DNA of 32,724 bases. Origin: CAZLNO01 sp964561005. GTDB lineage: Bacteria > Pseudomonadota > Alphaproteobacteria > Kiloniellales > Rhodovibrionaceae. Position 1 is the first letter of the stretch, and the number at the start of each line of letters is the position of its first letter. The stretch lies in NCBI GenBank assembly GCA_964561005.1, contig CAZLNO010000034.1, forward strand, positions 1 through 32,724. The letters run 5' to 3'. A program made the translations under genes and the position numbers. A model generated the notes under the pieces. It saw only the letters and a program-made list of their open reading frames with translations. It did no database searches and was not told the origin of the DNA. Positions 32,441-32,724 of the stretch are shown here, piece by piece.

Positions 32441-32724
32441 ATGGCCGAAGATCTGCGGGAGCAAGCGCTCGCCTACCACCGCGAACCCCGCCCCGGCAAG
32501 ATCGAGGTCGTGGCGACCAAGCCGCTGGGCAATCAGCGCGATCTCGCCCTGGCCTATTCGCCGGGCGTCGCGGCGGCATGTCAGGCCATCGTCGAGGACC
32601 CGCAGGAGGCGGCAAGCCTCACCGCCCGCGGCAACCTGGTCGCGGTGGTCAGCAACGGGACCGCCGTTCTGGGCCTGGGCGACATCGGGCCGCTGGCTTC
32701 CAAGCCGGTGATGGAGGGCAAGGG
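32441..32724 (+). CDS. NADP-dependent malic enzyme, N-terminal part (cut by window end)
   Basis: Malic enzyme converts malate to pyruvate and CO2 with NAD(P). Only the first 94 residues are visible. They match the start of the bacterial MaeB type: ALAYHREPRPGKIEV, TKPLGNQRDLALAYSPGVA, then LTARGNLVAVVSNGTAVLG and LGDIGPLASKPVMEGKG. AGGAGG lies 5 nt before the ATG. Whether the full protein carries the C-terminal phosphotransacetylase-like domain cannot be seen. NADP preference is inferred from the family. Confidence 0.93.
   Translation, partial: MAEDLREQALAYHREPRPGKIEVVATKPLGNQRDLALAYSPGVAAACQAIVEDPQEAASLTARGNLVAVVSNGTAVLGLGDIGPLASKPVMEGK

Overview
The window is a high-GC chromosomal segment from an alphaproteobacterium, most likely a Rhodospirillales/Rhodovibrionales-type organism. 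This rests on gene order, on the zinc-free long form of S14, on the absence of rpmJ/infA between secY and rpsM, and on the block rplQ - Do protease - rarA followed nearby by crcB - rluA - HAD - atp12. The genus cannot be named from the sequence alone. Both ends cut a gene: tuf on the left, a malic enzyme on the right. One run of 100 N lies at 23215-23314.

Region 1 (1-14921, all +) is the ribosomal protein super-operon. The 3' part of tuf ends in a strong hairpin terminator. It is followed by the S10 genes (rpsJ rplC rplD rplW rplB rpsS rplV rpsC rplP rpmC rpsQ), the spc genes (rplN rplX rplE rpsN rpsH rplF rplR rpsE rpmD rplO secY adk) and the alpha genes (rpsM rpsK rpoA rplQ). Most spacers are very short or are stop/start overlaps. 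The exceptions are structured spacers at rpmD-rplO, rplO-secY, rpsM-rpsK, rpsK-rpoA and rpoA-rplQ. A near-consensus sigma70-type promoter (TTGACA, 16 nt, TATATT) sits before rpsM.

Region 2 (14922-17838, +) holds an envelope Do/HtrA-type serine protease and the replication-associated ATPase RarA. Region 3 (17839-23356) is more accessory. It has an acidic, probably exported protein with DUF4214, cadherin-like and Calx-beta-like modules (-). It also has an isochorismatase-fold protein whose catalytic Cys position is Ser (+), the acyl-CoA (propionyl-CoA) carboxylase beta subunit (-), and a MarR-type regulator (+) ending in an Asp-Ala hexanucleotide repeat where the assembly breaks.

Region 4 (23424-27589, all -) reads, in transcription order, chrA chromate transporter, crcB/fluC fluoride channel, RluA-type pseudouridine synthase, HAD phosphatase and ATP12 chaperone. 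Region 5 (27890-32724) carries the carboxylase alpha subunit with a biotinyl domain (+) and a REP-like inverted repeat. These are followed by a HEPN-like protein translationally coupled to acylphosphatase (+), a LysE-family exporter (+), lipB (-) and the start of an NADP-type malic enzyme (+).

Functionally, most of the window is housekeeping: translation, secretion, transcription, ATP synthase assembly, rRNA modification, lipoylation and C3/C4 carbon metabolism. The two carboxylase subunits should form one biotin enzyme although their genes lie about 5.7 kb apart on opposite strands. No complete novel multi-gene system is evident. The items most worth a second look are the HEPN-like/acylphosphatase pair, the Ser-substituted hydrolase, the (Asp-Ala)n tail and gap in the MarR protein, the DUF4214 protein, the REP-like repeat, and three 15-bp repeats upstream of the carboxylase alpha gene.
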